Under the pieces are notes generated by a model, which saw only the letters and a program-made list of their open reading frames with translations, did no database searches and was not told where the DNA came from. A stretch of DNA of 61,629 nucleotides from a bacterium (lineage in GTDB: Bacteria > Bacillota > Clostridia > Oscillospirales > CAG-272): the NCBI GenBank assembly GCA_004558975.1, contig SFZB01000003.1, forward strand, positions 1-61,629. The letters are read 5' to 3'. The translations under genes were made by a program, and so were the position numbers. This document shows positions 25,489 to 34,490 of this stretch, piece by piece. Positions within the stretch are counted from its first letter, which is position 1; each line of letters begins with the position of its first letter.

Positions 25489-26577
25489 TTACTGGTTGGC
25501 GTGATCCTGCGCGAACTGCTTCATAAATGCAACGAGTTTCTCCACCCCGGCGAGCGGCATGGCGTTGTAGATCGAGGCGCGGATACCGCCGACGGCTTTG
25601 TGCCCCTTGAGACTCTTCATGCCCGCTTTCGCCGCCTCGGAAACAAAGAGCTTATCGAGTTCGGGATCGCCGGTACGGAAGACGACGTTCATGATGGAGC
25701 GGGACGCGGGATCCACCGGCGCAATATAGAAGTCCTGGTGGTCAAGATAGTCGTAGAGGAGCGACGCCTTGGCTTCGTTGCGCTCCTTCGCGGCGGGGAG
25801 CCCGCCGAGATCCAGCAACCAGTCGCAGACCAGTTTGGTCATATAGATGGCCCAGCAGGGCGGTGTGTTGTACATGGAGTCGTTCTCTGCGGCGAGCCGG
25901 TAGGAGAGAATGGCGGGGGTGGTATCGCGCTCATGCCCGATGAGATCCTCGCGAATGATGACGATGCCCAGCCCGGCAATCCCGAAGTTCTTCTGCGCGC
26001 CGGCGTAGATGACACCGAACTTCGAGACGTCGATCGGCTCGGATGCGATGCAGGAGGACATATCCGCGACGAGCGGGATATCGCCCGTATCGGGAATGTA
26101 GGGGAACTTCGTCCCGAAAATCGTGTTATTGAAGCAGATATGTACGTAGTCGGCGTCGGGGCGGAAGGAGTCGCGCGTCGTCGCCGGGACGAACGAGAAG
26201 TTGGCGCCGGCGGAAGAGGCTGCGATCGCGACGTCACCGTATTTGGAGGCTTCGGTGCTCGCCTTTTTCGAGAACTGCCCGGAGAGGACGTAATCCGCTT
26301 TGCCGTTTTTCGTCATCAGGTTGAGAGGGACAGCGGCGAACTGCGCCGTGGCGCCGCCGTGCATAAAGAGCACCTTGTAGTTGTCCGGCACGTTCATCAG
26401 TTTGCGCAGCGCGGCTTCCGCCCCGGCACGTACCGCCTCGAAGTCGGCAGAACGGTGGGACATCTCCATGATGGACATCCCGCTGTTTCCGTAGCAGAGG
26501 AGACTCTCCTGCGCCTTTTTCAGCACGTCTTCCGCGATGGTGGAGGGTCCGGCGGAGAAGTTATACACTCTTTCCAT
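25489..26577 (-). CDS. serC: Phosphoserine aminotransferase
   Basis: It converts 3-phosphohydroxypyruvate and glutamate to phosphoserine in serine synthesis. The 362-residue PLP protein shows the class V aminotransferase layout: N-terminal YNFSAGPSTI, HGGATAQFAAVPLNL, the PLP lysine in YAGAQKNFGIAG, and C-terminal GGIRASIYNAMPL. The start MERVYNF matches the family start, although the ribosome binding site is weak. serA and serB are not nearby. Confidence 0.95.
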   Translation of the reverse strand: MERVYNFSAGPSTIAEDVLKKAQESLLCYGNSGMSIMEMSHRSADFEAVRAGAEAALRKLMNVPDNYKVLFMHGGATAQFAAVPLNLMTKNGKADYVLSGQFSKKASTEASKYGDVAIAASSAGANFSFVPATTRDSFRPDADYVHICFNNTIFGTKFPYIPDTGDIPLVADMSSCIASEPIDVSKFGVIYAGAQKNFGIAGLGIVIIREDLIGHERDTTPAILSYRLAAENDSMYNTPPCWAIYMTKLVCDWLLDLGGLPAAKERNEAKASLLYDYLDHQDFYIAPVDPASRSIMNVVFRTGDPELDKLFVSEAAKAGMKSLKGHKAVGGIRASIYNAMPLAGVEKLVAFMKQFAQDHANQ

Positions 26578-26768
26578 ATGCAATTCGGCCTTGCGGCCAC
26601 CCTTTCTCATAGGCTGTTGATTAGATGATATGATAGCAGACTTTTGCAAGAAAATCAACCCCCGCGCCCACTTTTGCCCCCGAAACCGCGGGATATCCGC
26701 AGAATGCACAAAGCGGGCGCGGTTTCTTTTGTGTTTTGCGACGGATTGCCGCCCGGGCGGACAGGCAC

Positions 26769-26797
26769 TTGACAAAACGGTAGGGAAGGAATATAGT
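26769..26797 (+). promoter_or_regulatory. Promoter of the 78-residue protein gene
   Basis: TTGACA (26769-26774) and TATAGT (26792-26797) are separated by 17 bp. The stretch from 26578 to here shows nothing else recognisable. Confidence 0.75.
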
Positions 26798-26877
26798 GGT
26801 GTTGCCGTTTCATGACACCGCTTGCAGTGCCGCGACCGGCAGACTGTAAAACCGCTTCGGCGGTGAAGGAGAAAAAT

Positions 26878-27114
26878 ATGAAAGTCAAAATGACTGTTAC
26901 CGAACGCCGGGGGAAGTGCGGGAAGGACTTCCGCGTGGGCGATACCATCGTCCTCGGGAGCGAGGAGGACATCGCGCGGTTCTGCCCCAATGCCCACACG
27001 GTGGGAGAACTGAAAGAGAAGATCGCCGCCGCGGCGGCGAGCGGTGAGGCGAAGACGTTCACGTATGAATGCTATGACCATGCCGTGACGATGGACATCA
27101 CGGTGGAGCCCTGA
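26878..27114 (+). CDS. Small protein, TIGR04076-like
   Basis: The 78-residue soluble protein MKVKMTVTERRGKCGKDFR continues with VGDTIVLGSEEDIARFCPNA. A beta-rich start, one cysteine after RGK and a second in FCP resemble the TIGR04076 family of small uncharacterised anaerobe proteins; this is recognition by pattern, not by search. GAAGGAG precedes the ATG at 26878. It has its own promoter and terminators, so it is monocistronic. Function unknown. Confidence 0.7.
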   Translation: MKVKMTVTERRGKCGKDFRVGDTIVLGSEEDIARFCPNAHTVGELKEKIAAAAASGEAKTFTYECYDHAVTMDITVEP

Positions 27115-27130
27115 AAGACAGGCTCCTCCC

Positions 27131-27166
27131 GGCGGTATCCCCCGCGCGGGTGCGGGGGATACCGCC
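27131..27166. terminator. Long hairpin between convergent genes
   Basis: A perfect 15-bp stem (ggcggtatcccccgc at 27131-27145 with 27152-27166) has a 6-base loop and no T tract. It may protect the mRNA 3' end or terminate weakly. Confidence 0.55.
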
Positions 27167-27192
27167 GAGAATCATGCCCAATACGCGGAAGA

Positions 27193-27224
27193 AGCGCGCC
27201 GGCTCGTCCGGTGCGCTCTTTTTC
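27193..27224 (+). terminator. Second terminator after the 78-residue gene
   Basis: A 10-bp stem with one G-U pair (agcgcgccgg against ccggtgcgct) and a 5-base loop is followed by ctttttct. Confidence 0.8.
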
Positions 27225-27266
27225 TAATGGTTGCGATCATTCACCTGCCCGCAGGCGCGCCTCAGG

Positions 27267-28001
27267 TTACCAACTTGGGGAGAGGGGCGTGCCGAGCTCG
27301 AGTAGCTCGGAGACGGTGACGAAGCGGTAACCCTCTTTTTGCAGGGCGGGGATTACCGTCTCGAGGGCGGCGGCGCCCTGGAAACGCCGCGCCACATAGT
27401 CGTGCATAAGGATAATATCGCCGGGCTTGACCGAACGCAATACGACTCGTGAGATTTCTTCGGCGCTGCGCCCGCGCCAGTCGTTGGTATCTACGCTCCA
27501 GAGGATCTGGCGGTAGCCCTCGTTGCCCAGCAGTTTACCGCGCTCGGCGGTGCGGGCGCCCTCCGGGGGGCGGAACAGTACGGGGACGGTGCCGACCGTC
27601 ACCTCCGCCGCTCGCCCGCAGGCGGCGAGCTCTTCGAGCAACGTCTCATCCGTCACCCGTGAGAGATGCGGGTGATGGTAGGTGTGATTGCCGATTTCGT
27701 GTCCTGCCGCAACGACGCGTCGCGTGACGTCTGGATAGAGCTCAATGTTCCGCCCGATCTCAAAAAAGGTGGCTTTGACATCGTATTTTGCGAGGACGGC
27801 GAGAACCGCGTCGGTGTTGTGCGGGTGCGGTCCGTCGTCGAAGGTCAGAGCAATCAGTTTCTCGTCCGTCATCACGCGCCAGACGGGTTTGTCGCTCGTG
27901 TCTGCGAAAACGACCTGCGCCGCACCGGTGTGTGTCGGTGCGGAAACGACGATGAGAAGCGCCGCGACGAGGGCGACGAGACGGTACCGTTTCTTTTTCA
28001 T
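27267..28001 (-). CDS. Polysaccharide deacetylase (NodB domain), membrane-anchored or secreted
   Basis: It is a carbohydrate esterase family 4 protein that removes acetyl groups from N-acetylated sugars such as peptidoglycan. The 244-residue chain starts with a basic N terminus and a hydrophobic segment (residues 8-27), a signal peptide or anchor. The five NodB motifs are visible: TFDDGPH, HEIGNHTYHHPH, RPPEG, WSVDTNDW and ILMHD. The start at 28001 follows GGAGG; the earlier in-frame ATG lacks this. Substrate cannot be fixed from sequence; peptidoglycan is likely. Confidence 0.92.
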   Translation of the reverse strand: MKKKRYRLVALVAALLIVVSAPTHTGAAQVVFADTSDKPVWRVMTDEKLIALTFDDGPHPHNTDAVLAVLAKYDVKATFFEIGRNIELYPDVTRRVVAAGHEIGNHTYHHPHLSRVTDETLLEELAACGRAAEVTVGTVPVLFRPPEGARTAERGKLLGNEGYRQILWSVDTNDWRGRSAEEISRVVLRSVKPGDIILMHDYVARRFQGAAALETVIPALQKEGYRFVTVSELLELGTPLSPSW

Positions 28002-28158
28002 CAATGCCTCCATACGGCGCGGCGCCCGAAAAACAGGCAACACCCCGTTCGTTTTTTTGTTCTTTTATCCTTAGCTTGCCCCATGCGCGCTTTTTTGCTC
28101 TGTCAATTTAAGACAAAAACGGCATTTTTGCAGATTGCACAAAAAAAACGTGGTTTTC

Positions 28159-28187
28159 TTGACACATTGAACCGATGCAGTTATAAT
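28159..28187 (+). promoter_or_regulatory. Promoter of the EIIC-like gene
   Basis: Perfect TTGACA (28159-28164) and perfect TATAAT (28182-28187) are separated by 17 bp. The same upstream area is very T- and A-rich. Confidence 0.85.
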
Positions 28188-28231
28188 ACAGATAATATTC
28201 TTTGACAAAAACATATGTGAGGAGAGACAAC

Positions 28232-29404
28232 ATGGAAGAACAGACGAATGCTCCGGCATCCGAACGCGGGTTCCGCGCCTTTTTGAAACGAAAACAAATC
28301 GAGATTTCCCCGAAACGCTATTTCATCGACGCGATGGGCTCCATGGCGCTCGCACTCTTCGCGACGCTGCTGATGAGCTCCATTCTCGGTACGCTCGGCG
28401 ACCTGATTTTCGGCGCGGCGTCCAAGACCGACTTTTTGCATGTCATCAAGACCTACGCCGCGCAGGCGACCGGCATGGCAATCGGGGCGGCGATTGCGTA
28501 CAACCTCAAGGGCTCGCCGCTCGTCATCTTCTCGGCGACCGTCGTCGGGGCGCTCTCCAATTCCTACGCCTTCCCGGGGCTTGCGTCCGACCCTGCACGC
28601 TTCGCCGGGGTGCCGTATCTCGGCGATATGAAATTCGCGGCGGGACCTGCCGGTGTGTTCTTCGTCGTCATCATCGCGACCGAGGTCGGGAAGATGGTGT
28701 CCAAGGAGACAAAGGTCGATATCCTCGTGACCCCGCTCACCGTCCTGCTCTCCGGCTTTCTCGCTTCGTTCCTCATTTGCCCGCTCGTCGCTTTCGTCAT
28801 GTACTGGGTGATGGAGTTCATCGGGCTCGCGACGGCGTTTGTGCCGCTGCTCATGGGGGCGGTCGTCGCCGTCATCGTCGGCATGATTCTGACCCTCCCG
28901 ATCTCCTCCGCCGCCATCTGCGCCTCGATCTTTGCCGCCGGCATGATCGCGGAGTCCTCTCGCCCCGAGAGCCTGTATCTCGCCGCGGGTGCCGCATGTG
29001 TCGGATGCTGCTGTCAGATGGTGGGCTTCGCCGCCGCCTCCTTCCGTGAGAACCGCTGGGGCGGGCTCGTCGCGCAGGGGCTCGGCACCTCCATGCTCCA
29101 GATGGGGAATATCTGCAAGAATCCGCGCATCTGGATCGCGCCGACCGTCGCGTCCGCCATCTCCGGCGCGCTGTCCACGACCGTGTTCCGCCTCCGCTGT
29201 GTCGGGCTCTCCGCCGGTATGGGTACCTGCGGGCTCGTCGGCCCGATCGGGCTGTTCCAGGCGGCAGAGACGCATGACGTGCGTTTCTGGCTCGGGCTCG
29301 TGCTCCTGTGCTTTGTCGTGCCCGTCGTGGTGTCCGTCGGGCTGGATCTCCTCTTCCGCCGTATCGGCTGGGTGAAGGACGGCGATCAGAAACTCGCCCT
29401 GTGA
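28232..29404 (+). CDS. PTS EIIC_2-type membrane protein
   Basis: The 390-residue protein has about ten hydrophobic helices and resembles the PF13303 family (EIIC-like sugar permease domain). The N terminus FLKRKQIEISPKRYFIDAMG and the motif GVFFVVIIATEVGKMVSKETKVDILVTP match my memory of that family. No EIIA, EIIB or sugar enzyme gene lies nearby, so substrate and phosphorylation partner are unknown. GAGGAG precedes the ATG at 28232. Monocistronic, with a consensus promoter and a strong terminator. Confidence 0.82.
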   Translation: MEEQTNAPASERGFRAFLKRKQIEISPKRYFIDAMGSMALALFATLLMSSILGTLGDLIFGAASKTDFLHVIKTYAAQATGMAIGAAIAYNLKGSPLVIFSATVVGALSNSYAFPGLASDPARFAGVPYLGDMKFAAGPAGVFFVVIIATEVGKMVSKETKVDILVTPLTVLLSGFLASFLICPLVAFVMYWVMEFIGLATAFVPLLMGAVVAVIVGMILTLPISSAAICASIFAAGMIAESSRPESLYLAAGAACVGCCCQMVGFAAASFRENRWGGLVAQGLGTSMLQMGNICKNPRIWIAPTVASAISGALSTTVFRLRCVGLSAGMGTCGLVGPIGLFQAAETHDVRFWLGLVLLCFVVPVVVSVGLDLLFRRIGWVKDGDQKLAL

Positions 29405-29510
29405 TTCGTACCGTAGGAAGGCACGCGACGTTGTATGCCGTCGCCGACAGGAGACGCTCTTCCTGAAAGAAACCATCAATGGAGGCTTTTCGGCCTTATT
29501 GAAACATAAA

Positions 29511-29550
29511 AATATCCCCGCCCGGGTTTCTCGCTCCGGGCGGGGATATT
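29511..29550. terminator. Bidirectional terminator between EIIC and ABC permease genes
   Basis: A perfect 15-bp stem (aatatccccgcccgg at 29511-29525 with 29536-29550) has a 10-base loop and sits between convergent genes. Confidence 0.82.
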
Positions 29551-29642
29551 GATTTGCGGGGTTATTTGTTTATTGATGGATAGGAATCCGATTGTGCCGA
29601 CCCGCGTCACGGGCATTTCGTTTCCGCCGTCGATGCGGCGGT

Positions 29643-31247
29643 TTAGCCGAGGCGCTGGAAGATGCCGTCGCCGTTTTTCACAATGTGCCGGTACAGGACG
29701 ATCGTGACGGCAAACGGAATGACGGCGGCGAGTGCCATGCCGAGCACGGCATTCCTCGTGAGGATGCCGATGACGATGCCGGGCGCCATCGCCATAATAC
29801 CGCCGACCGTGGTAATGAGCATGGTGAAGCCGACGGCGCCCGATTGCTTGAGAACCTGCGTCTCATCCGTGAAGTCGAAGCGCGGGAGCGCGAGGTTCAT
29901 CGAGAGCCCGATGACCGCCGTCGCCGCGTTATAAATCTGCGGAACGAGCAGCAGGGCAACGACAGCTCCCGGGGTGGGGCGGATCGCGATGGCACAGGTG
30001 ATGCTCGCGATGAGCGTCAGCGGCGCGGAAAGAACCATATGGGGAATCAGTTTCGCTTCAAGGACGGTGTGACCCGGGAGAGGGAGGGACTGGAGCAGGT
30101 AAATGTTCTGCCCCTCCATGGACACCGCCGATGCCGTAAACAGCGTCATGCTCGAAAGGAACGCGAGCAGTCCGGCGGCGACCGCCGCAATGAGATCGAC
30201 GGGGATGCCCTCGGCGGCAAACTCCGACATCGGGATAAAGAAAACACCGATGGCAAGAACCAGTGTCAGGAGCATGCCCATACCGCCGTTGAGCATATAG
30301 GCGGAACTGCTGACGATGCGTCGGAACTCATTTCTGATGAGTGCCGAACGCTGGGAGCCGGCGCGTTGTGCCTTCGCGTGGTAGACGGCCTTGACACTGC
30401 CTTTCTGTCTCGTCGCGAGAGACAGGAAGGTCGCCGAGAGGATCCGTACCAGAATCGCGAAGGGGATCAGCATGAAGGCGATATAGACGAAGAGCCATGC
30501 GAAGTTGCCGCCCGCCGCCGCGATACCGAAAGCGCGGAAGGGGAAGAACAGCGCCCCGCTGAGCCCGTCGGCAAGTTTCAGCGTCATTTCTTCGGTCATG
30601 GTGACACCGCCGCCGAGTTTCATACAGCCGAACAGGTAGATGACGAAGATGCCGGCACCGAGGACGGTGGAGACGATCGCCGGGTTCTTCATACGGGAGG
30701 TGACAAGATAGAGAAGCCAGCCGACGAAACTGGAGAGCGCGAGCGAAAGCCCGGGCATACAGATAACGCCGATGAGGAAGGCGAGAATGCCTGTGACGCT
30801 CGCGTGCCCGAGAATGCACCAGACCACGATCGCGGGCAGGACGATGATGACCTCGAAGAGGTAGTCCGTCAGCACGATCATCAGCATACGGGAGAGCAGA
30901 ATATCGCGGGGGCGGATCGGCAGGGAAAGCAGAGATTCGTTGTCTTTCGCCTCGAAAAGCTGGCTTTTCGCCGTGAAAATCGTAAAGATGAAGTCGACAA
31001 GAAACACGAGCGTCGCGAGCACGGCAAAGAAGAGCCATGCGTTTTCCGTCCCGCCGACGAGGGAGCCGAGACTGTAGAAGAACATGCCCGACATCCCCAT
31101 AAAGACGACAGCGCAGTAGGCAAGCAGAACGCCGAGCAGAATCATACTGCCGCGGCTGCGCGGCTTGTCAGCCCCTTTTTTGGAGCGGCGATTGCCGAGG
31201 GAGGAGAAGAACTGAGCGAATTGCAGTTTCAGTAGCGTTTTCAGCAT
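29643..31247 (-). CDS. ABC transporter permease (exporter type)
   Basis: The 534-residue polytopic protein has about twelve hydrophobic segments in two halves, with a cytoplasmic middle portion (TRQKGSVKAVYHAKAQRAGS, about residue 280). Near the N terminus, KDNESLLSLPIRPRDILLSRML resembles ABC-2-type permeases of large putative exporters, where this loop contacts the ATPase. It begins 3 bases after the ATPase gene, so both form one transporter. Substrate unknown. Confidence 0.85.
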   Translation of the reverse strand: MLKTLLKLQFAQFFSSLGNRRSKKGADKPRSRGSMILLGVLLAYCAVVFMGMSGMFFYSLGSLVGGTENAWLFFAVLATLVFLVDFIFTIFTAKSQLFEAKDNESLLSLPIRPRDILLSRMLMIVLTDYLFEVIIVLPAIVVWCILGHASVTGILAFLIGVICMPGLSLALSSFVGWLLYLVTSRMKNPAIVSTVLGAGIFVIYLFGCMKLGGGVTMTEEMTLKLADGLSGALFFPFRAFGIAAAGGNFAWLFVYIAFMLIPFAILVRILSATFLSLATRQKGSVKAVYHAKAQRAGSQRSALIRNEFRRIVSSSAYMLNGGMGMLLTLVLAIGVFFIPMSEFAAEGIPVDLIAAVAAGLLAFLSSMTLFTASAVSMEGQNIYLLQSLPLPGHTVLEAKLIPHMVLSAPLTLIASITCAIAIRPTPGAVVALLLVPQIYNAATAVIGLSMNLALPRFDFTDETQVLKQSGAVGFTMLITTVGGIMAMAPGIVIGILTRNAVLGMALAAVIPFAVTIVLYRHIVKNGDGIFQRLG

Positions 31248-31250
31248 GGC

Positions 31251-31976
31251 TCAGCCCTCGCTCCCGGCACCCTCGTCGACGAGTTCGAGGAAGGCGTCCT
31301 CGAGGCTCTCATCGCCCTTGACCTCCTCGGTCGTACCGGCGCGGAGCAGTTCGCCGTGCTTGATGATGGCAATCTTGTCGCACAGGCGCTCTGCCACATC
31401 GAGGACATGCGTCGAGAAGAAAATGGCGCCGCCACGCTCGCAGTGTTCGCGCATCATGGTCTTCAGCAGGTGAGACGCCTGCGGGTCGAGCCCGACGAAC
31501 GGTTCATCCATGAGGATCAGGCGGGGTTCGTGCATGAATGCCGCGATCAGCGCAAGACGCTGTTTCATACCGTGCGAGTAGCCGGAGACCTGTTGCGCGA
31601 GCGCCCCCGTGAGTTCAAACTTCTCGGCGAGGGTAGCGATCCGCTCGCTCCGGACGTCGGCAGGGATCGCGAACACGTCCGCGATGAACTGCAGGTACTT
31701 GATACCGGTGAGGAAGGGATAGAGCTCCGGGTTGTCGGGCAGATAGGCAATGATCTTCTTGACGGCGAGAGGATTCTCGCGGATCGAAAGACCGTTGATG
31801 TAAATTTCGCCCTCGTCCGGGGCGAGGATTCCGGCACACGCCTTGAGGGTCGTGGTCTTACCGGCGCCGTTGTGCCCGATGAATCCGTAGATCTCACCCG
31901 GCGCAATATGGAGCGAGAGATCGTGGACGGCGACGGTGTCGCCGAAGCGCTTGGTATAATGTTCGATTCTGAGCAT
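31251..31976 (-). CDS. ABC transporter ATP-binding protein
   Basis: The 241-residue ATPase drives the adjacent permease. Walker A GHNGAGKTTTLK, a YLPDNPELYPFLTG Q-loop region, signature VSGYSHGMKQRLALIAA, Walker B RLILMDEPFVGLD and H-loop FFSTHVLD are all intact. The signature core is YSHGM and not LSGGQ, a common variant in drug- and lantibiotic-type exporters. It follows the propeller-like gene by 48 bases without a clear terminator, so the three may be cotranscribed. Confidence 0.92.
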   Translation of the reverse strand: MLRIEHYTKRFGDTVAVHDLSLHIAPGEIYGFIGHNGAGKTTTLKACAGILAPDEGEIYINGLSIRENPLAVKKIIAYLPDNPELYPFLTGIKYLQFIADVFAIPADVRSERIATLAEKFELTGALAQQVSGYSHGMKQRLALIAAFMHEPRLILMDEPFVGLDPQASHLLKTMMREHCERGGAIFFSTHVLDVAERLCDKIAIIKHGELLRAGTTEEVKGDESLEDAFLELVDEGAGSEG

Positions 31977-32024
31977 AGTCTGATCTCCTGGCGTTTGATT
32001 GAAATTGTGTGAAAAAACAGTCTG

Positions 32025-33059
32025 TCAGTCTTTGCCCTCAAAATAGGAGAGAGGGGTCGAGTAGCAGTAGGCGCCGCCTGTGAATTTCCCGAATTTATAG
32101 GTATTGCAGGCGGATTCGTTCATGACATACAGTTTCCCGTTCAAAATCAGCGGCTCTTCCGCCATGGGCGGGAGTGAGGCGCGTTTGACGAGTGCCGTGT
32201 CGTCGAGGGCGTAGCAGGGGAGCGTCACGCCGAGGACGGTGACGTCCTCTGTGCGCCGGATCTTCGCGGTATCATAGATATAGAGGGAAGAATGCGCGAG
32301 CGCCCACGAGGCGGTGACATAGATCCTGCCCTCCGAGACGGCGAATCCTTGCGCGAGGTCGGGCAGGGAATAAGCCGATACCGGCGTCGTCGAGACACCG
32401 ATCGCGGACGTTCCGTCGAGCGGATAGACCAGAGCGAGCGCGCGCTGCGTCGCGCCCGAGGGGCAAGTAACATAGTGATTCTCCGGCGTCTCATAGTTAC
32501 CGGGGCGGTAGAACTCGCCGACGATCAGATTCCCGTCCGAGACCTGCAGGAAGGCGGGACCGAGGTGATCGTCCTTGTTCGCTTCCAGATAGCAGGAGAG
32601 ACTGCCGACCGCGGTGATGGCGCCGCCGTCCTGCGTCTTTTCGAGATCTGCGCGCGCAAACACATGGACGGTCGCGTCCGAGCCGCCCGCAAGGTACACA
32701 AAGTCACCGCCGACCGCGATTCCTCCGGCGTGCCCTGTATAAGCGGTACCGTCCGCGAGCGTGTAGTGGAGTGTCTTTTGCAGTTTCCCGTCGTCGCCGA
32801 CCAGGTACAGGGGCGACTGTCTGCCCGCCTTGTCATACCCGGTGACAAGATAAGTGTTTCGCTCGGTGTCGTAGTCGATCCCCTGCGGGACGAATCCGTC
32901 GCCGAGGCCGGGAATCTTGAACGCGCGTTCCGACTTGTGATAATACCCGAGGTGCGGCAGGCGCACATAAGCGCGCACACCGAGGACGAGAAGCAGCGGA
33001 ATGAGGATAAGGACGGCGATGACCGCCGTCAAGATACGGGCTTTACGGCTCAGTTTCAT
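32025..33059 (-). CDS. Membrane-anchored, probably extracytoplasmic propeller-like protein
   Basis: I do not recognise the family. The 344-residue protein has one N-terminal transmembrane segment (residues 7-30) after basic residues, so the remainder probably lies outside the cell. That part shows recurring beta-rich blades of about 45-50 residues (GFVPQGIDYDTERNTYLVTGY; GGIAVGGDFVYLAGGSDATVHVF; FAVSEGRIYVTAS; EPLILNGKLYVMNE), consistent with a beta-propeller. A promoter lies just upstream. It precedes the ABC exporter genes on the same strand. Confidence 0.75.
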   Translation of the reverse strand: MKLSRKARILTAVIAVLILIPLLLVLGVRAYVRLPHLGYYHKSERAFKIPGLGDGFVPQGIDYDTERNTYLVTGYDKAGRQSPLYLVGDDGKLQKTLHYTLADGTAYTGHAGGIAVGGDFVYLAGGSDATVHVFARADLEKTQDGGAITAVGSLSCYLEANKDDHLGPAFLQVSDGNLIVGEFYRPGNYETPENHYVTCPSGATQRALALVYPLDGTSAIGVSTTPVSAYSLPDLAQGFAVSEGRIYVTASWALAHSSLYIYDTAKIRRTEDVTVLGVTLPCYALDDTALVKRASLPPMAEEPLILNGKLYVMNESACNTYKFGKFTGGAYCYSTPLSYFEGKD

Positions 33060-33124
33060 GGGACAATGCCTCCATAGAATCAGGGAATGGAAACAGGGTT
33101 GTCAGATCCCGGGTGTTTCATGCT

Positions 33125-33153
33125 ATTTTAGCACATTTTGTGGAAAATAACAA
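33125..33153 (-). promoter_or_regulatory. Promoter of the propeller/ABC unit
   Basis: On the minus strand, TTGTTA (33148-33153) and TAAAAT (33125-33130) are separated by 17 bp. Confidence 0.65.
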
Positions 33154-33193
33154 GAGGGCGTTTCCGCCCGAGGGGACATCTTGTTGCGCTACG

Positions 33194-33270
33194 GAAACGA
33201 GAGGGAAACGAGAGGGAAACGAGAGGGAAACGAGAGGGAAACGAGAGGAAAACGAGAGGGAAACGAGAGG
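33194..33270. repeat. Seven tandem 11-bp units gaaacgagagg
   Basis: Seven head-to-tail 11-bp units fill 33194-33270 with one substitution (a for g at the first base of unit six). The block lies in a 379-bp gene-free stretch (33060-33438), upstream of the promoter of the propeller gene. No protein-coding frame here is convincing. Confidence 0.95.
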
Positions 33271-33336
33271 ACGCCGGGCAGGCAAAACCGCGAATCCGGC
33301 GGTGACGCGAATGGTAAACGTAAAAAGGCAGGATAA

Positions 33337-33370
33337 AAAAGAGCCCCGCCTTGTGGTGCGGGGCTCTTTT
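33337..33370 (-). terminator. Terminator of the 333-residue membrane protein gene
   Basis: A perfect 13-bp stem (aaaagagccccgc against gcggggctctttt) has an 8-base loop and is followed on the minus strand by further T residues. Confidence 0.88.
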
Positions 33371-33438
33371 GCGGTGTCGGGGGCACAAAAGCGCGCACCC
33401 CGGGGGTATACTTCCGAATAAAACGATTGTTTTTGCGC

Positions 33439-34440
33439 TTACGCGTTTGCCGTAGCCGCCTGTGCGTGCTTGATCTCCGTATCTTCGGCGGCGAACTCGA
33501 CGAAGAGTTGGACGAGGAGCATGAAGGCAATCGGGACGAGGCAGAACAGCGTCGCCGCCGTGCCGGTCAGACCCATGAGATCGATCAGGGCGGGGGTCAG
33601 CACGAGGAGTGCCAGAGAACCGATACCCGAGAAGATACGACCGATAAAACGCGTCACGAGTGCACCGCGGGTCTCGGAGGCAGAGAACTTCTCGCCCGTG
33701 TGGCAGACGGAGCGGCGGCAGACCGTCGCAATCAGCCCTGCGAGCAGCGCGAGGACAACCGCGGCACCGGTAAGGATACCGAAATCTTTCAGCGCGTCTG
33801 TGCCGAAAGCAAAATTCTCGAAACTCGGCAGAATGGCGGAGAGGGTGTCATACGCGGGGGAGGTGATGAGGTCAGCCCGCACCAGCGTGAGAAGCAACGA
33901 ACCGAGGAAGGTCATGCCGAAGAGCGCGTGCCAGGCAGAGGAGAGACGCATCCGATAGGCGCCGGATACGATGAGGTAGAGCGGCACGAACACGAGCGCG
34001 GCGTACTGCGCAATCGCGAGAATCGACTCTGCAGAGTAGAACACGTCGATAAAAGCCGCTGCCGACAGCCAGGTCGGGAAGATAAATCCGAGGAGCCCCG
34101 CCGCGAGCGGAACACTGCAGATAAGCCCGTAGAGCCCCTGCGTCAGATAGGCATCGGGGAAGAGAAGCCCCCAGAGCAGGAACAGCGCCTCCACCAGCAT
34201 CACGACCGGAATGAAAGAGATGCGCGCAGTCGTCCCGATGAGGTCGGCGAGCGGGCTCACAAGCCCGAAAGCGGCAACACCCGCGAGCAGAACAATCATC
34301 AGCGCCCGTACCACGACGGAAAACACTTTGTTTTTCCGCGGCATCAGCATCGCGACGAGCAAGAGGATGACGGGGATACATACCAAAGCGAGACGATCGG
34401 TAAGCTCCATTTGATTCATGGCGTTCAGAGAAAAGAACAT
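33439..34440 (-). CDS. Polytopic membrane protein of unknown function
   Basis: No family recognised. The 333-residue protein has about eight to nine hydrophobic helices spaced through its length, including ALVCIPVILLLVAML and ALMIVLLAGVAAFGLV. A basic cytoplasmic loop (CRRSVCHTGEKFSASETRG) lies around residues 242-260, and an Ala-rich C terminus ends the chain. AAGGAG about 8 bases upstream fixes the ATG at 34440. It has its own consensus promoter and terminator, so it acts as a single-gene unit. Confidence 0.75.
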   Translation of the reverse strand: MFFSLNAMNQMELTDRLALVCIPVILLLVAMLMPRKNKVFSVVVRALMIVLLAGVAAFGLVSPLADLIGTTARISFIPVVMLVEALFLLWGLLFPDAYLTQGLYGLICSVPLAAGLLGFIFPTWLSAAAFIDVFYSAESILAIAQYAALVFVPLYLIVSGAYRMRLSSAWHALFGMTFLGSLLLTLVRADLITSPAYDTLSAILPSFENFAFGTDALKDFGILTGAAVVLALLAGLIATVCRRSVCHTGEKFSASETRGALVTRFIGRIFSGIGSLALLVLTPALIDLMGLTGTAATLFCLVPIAFMLLVQLFVEFAAEDTEIKHAQAATANA

Positions 34441-34490
34441 GACTGTACTCCTTCCCGACAGAAAAAATGATAGTAAAGACATTTTATTGA

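Noticed and set aside
23311..26628. An 1105-codon open frame antisense to tex and serC
   Set aside because: The translation is a shadow of two conserved genes with no recognisable domain.
33194..33270. CRISPR-like array
   Set aside because: The 11-bp units are contiguous without spacers, and no cas genes are present.
33113..33421. Open frame of 102 codons containing the 11-bp repeats (ETRGKREGNE type)
   Set aside because: No ribosome binding site, composition dictated by the repeat, and it runs into the terminator at 33337.
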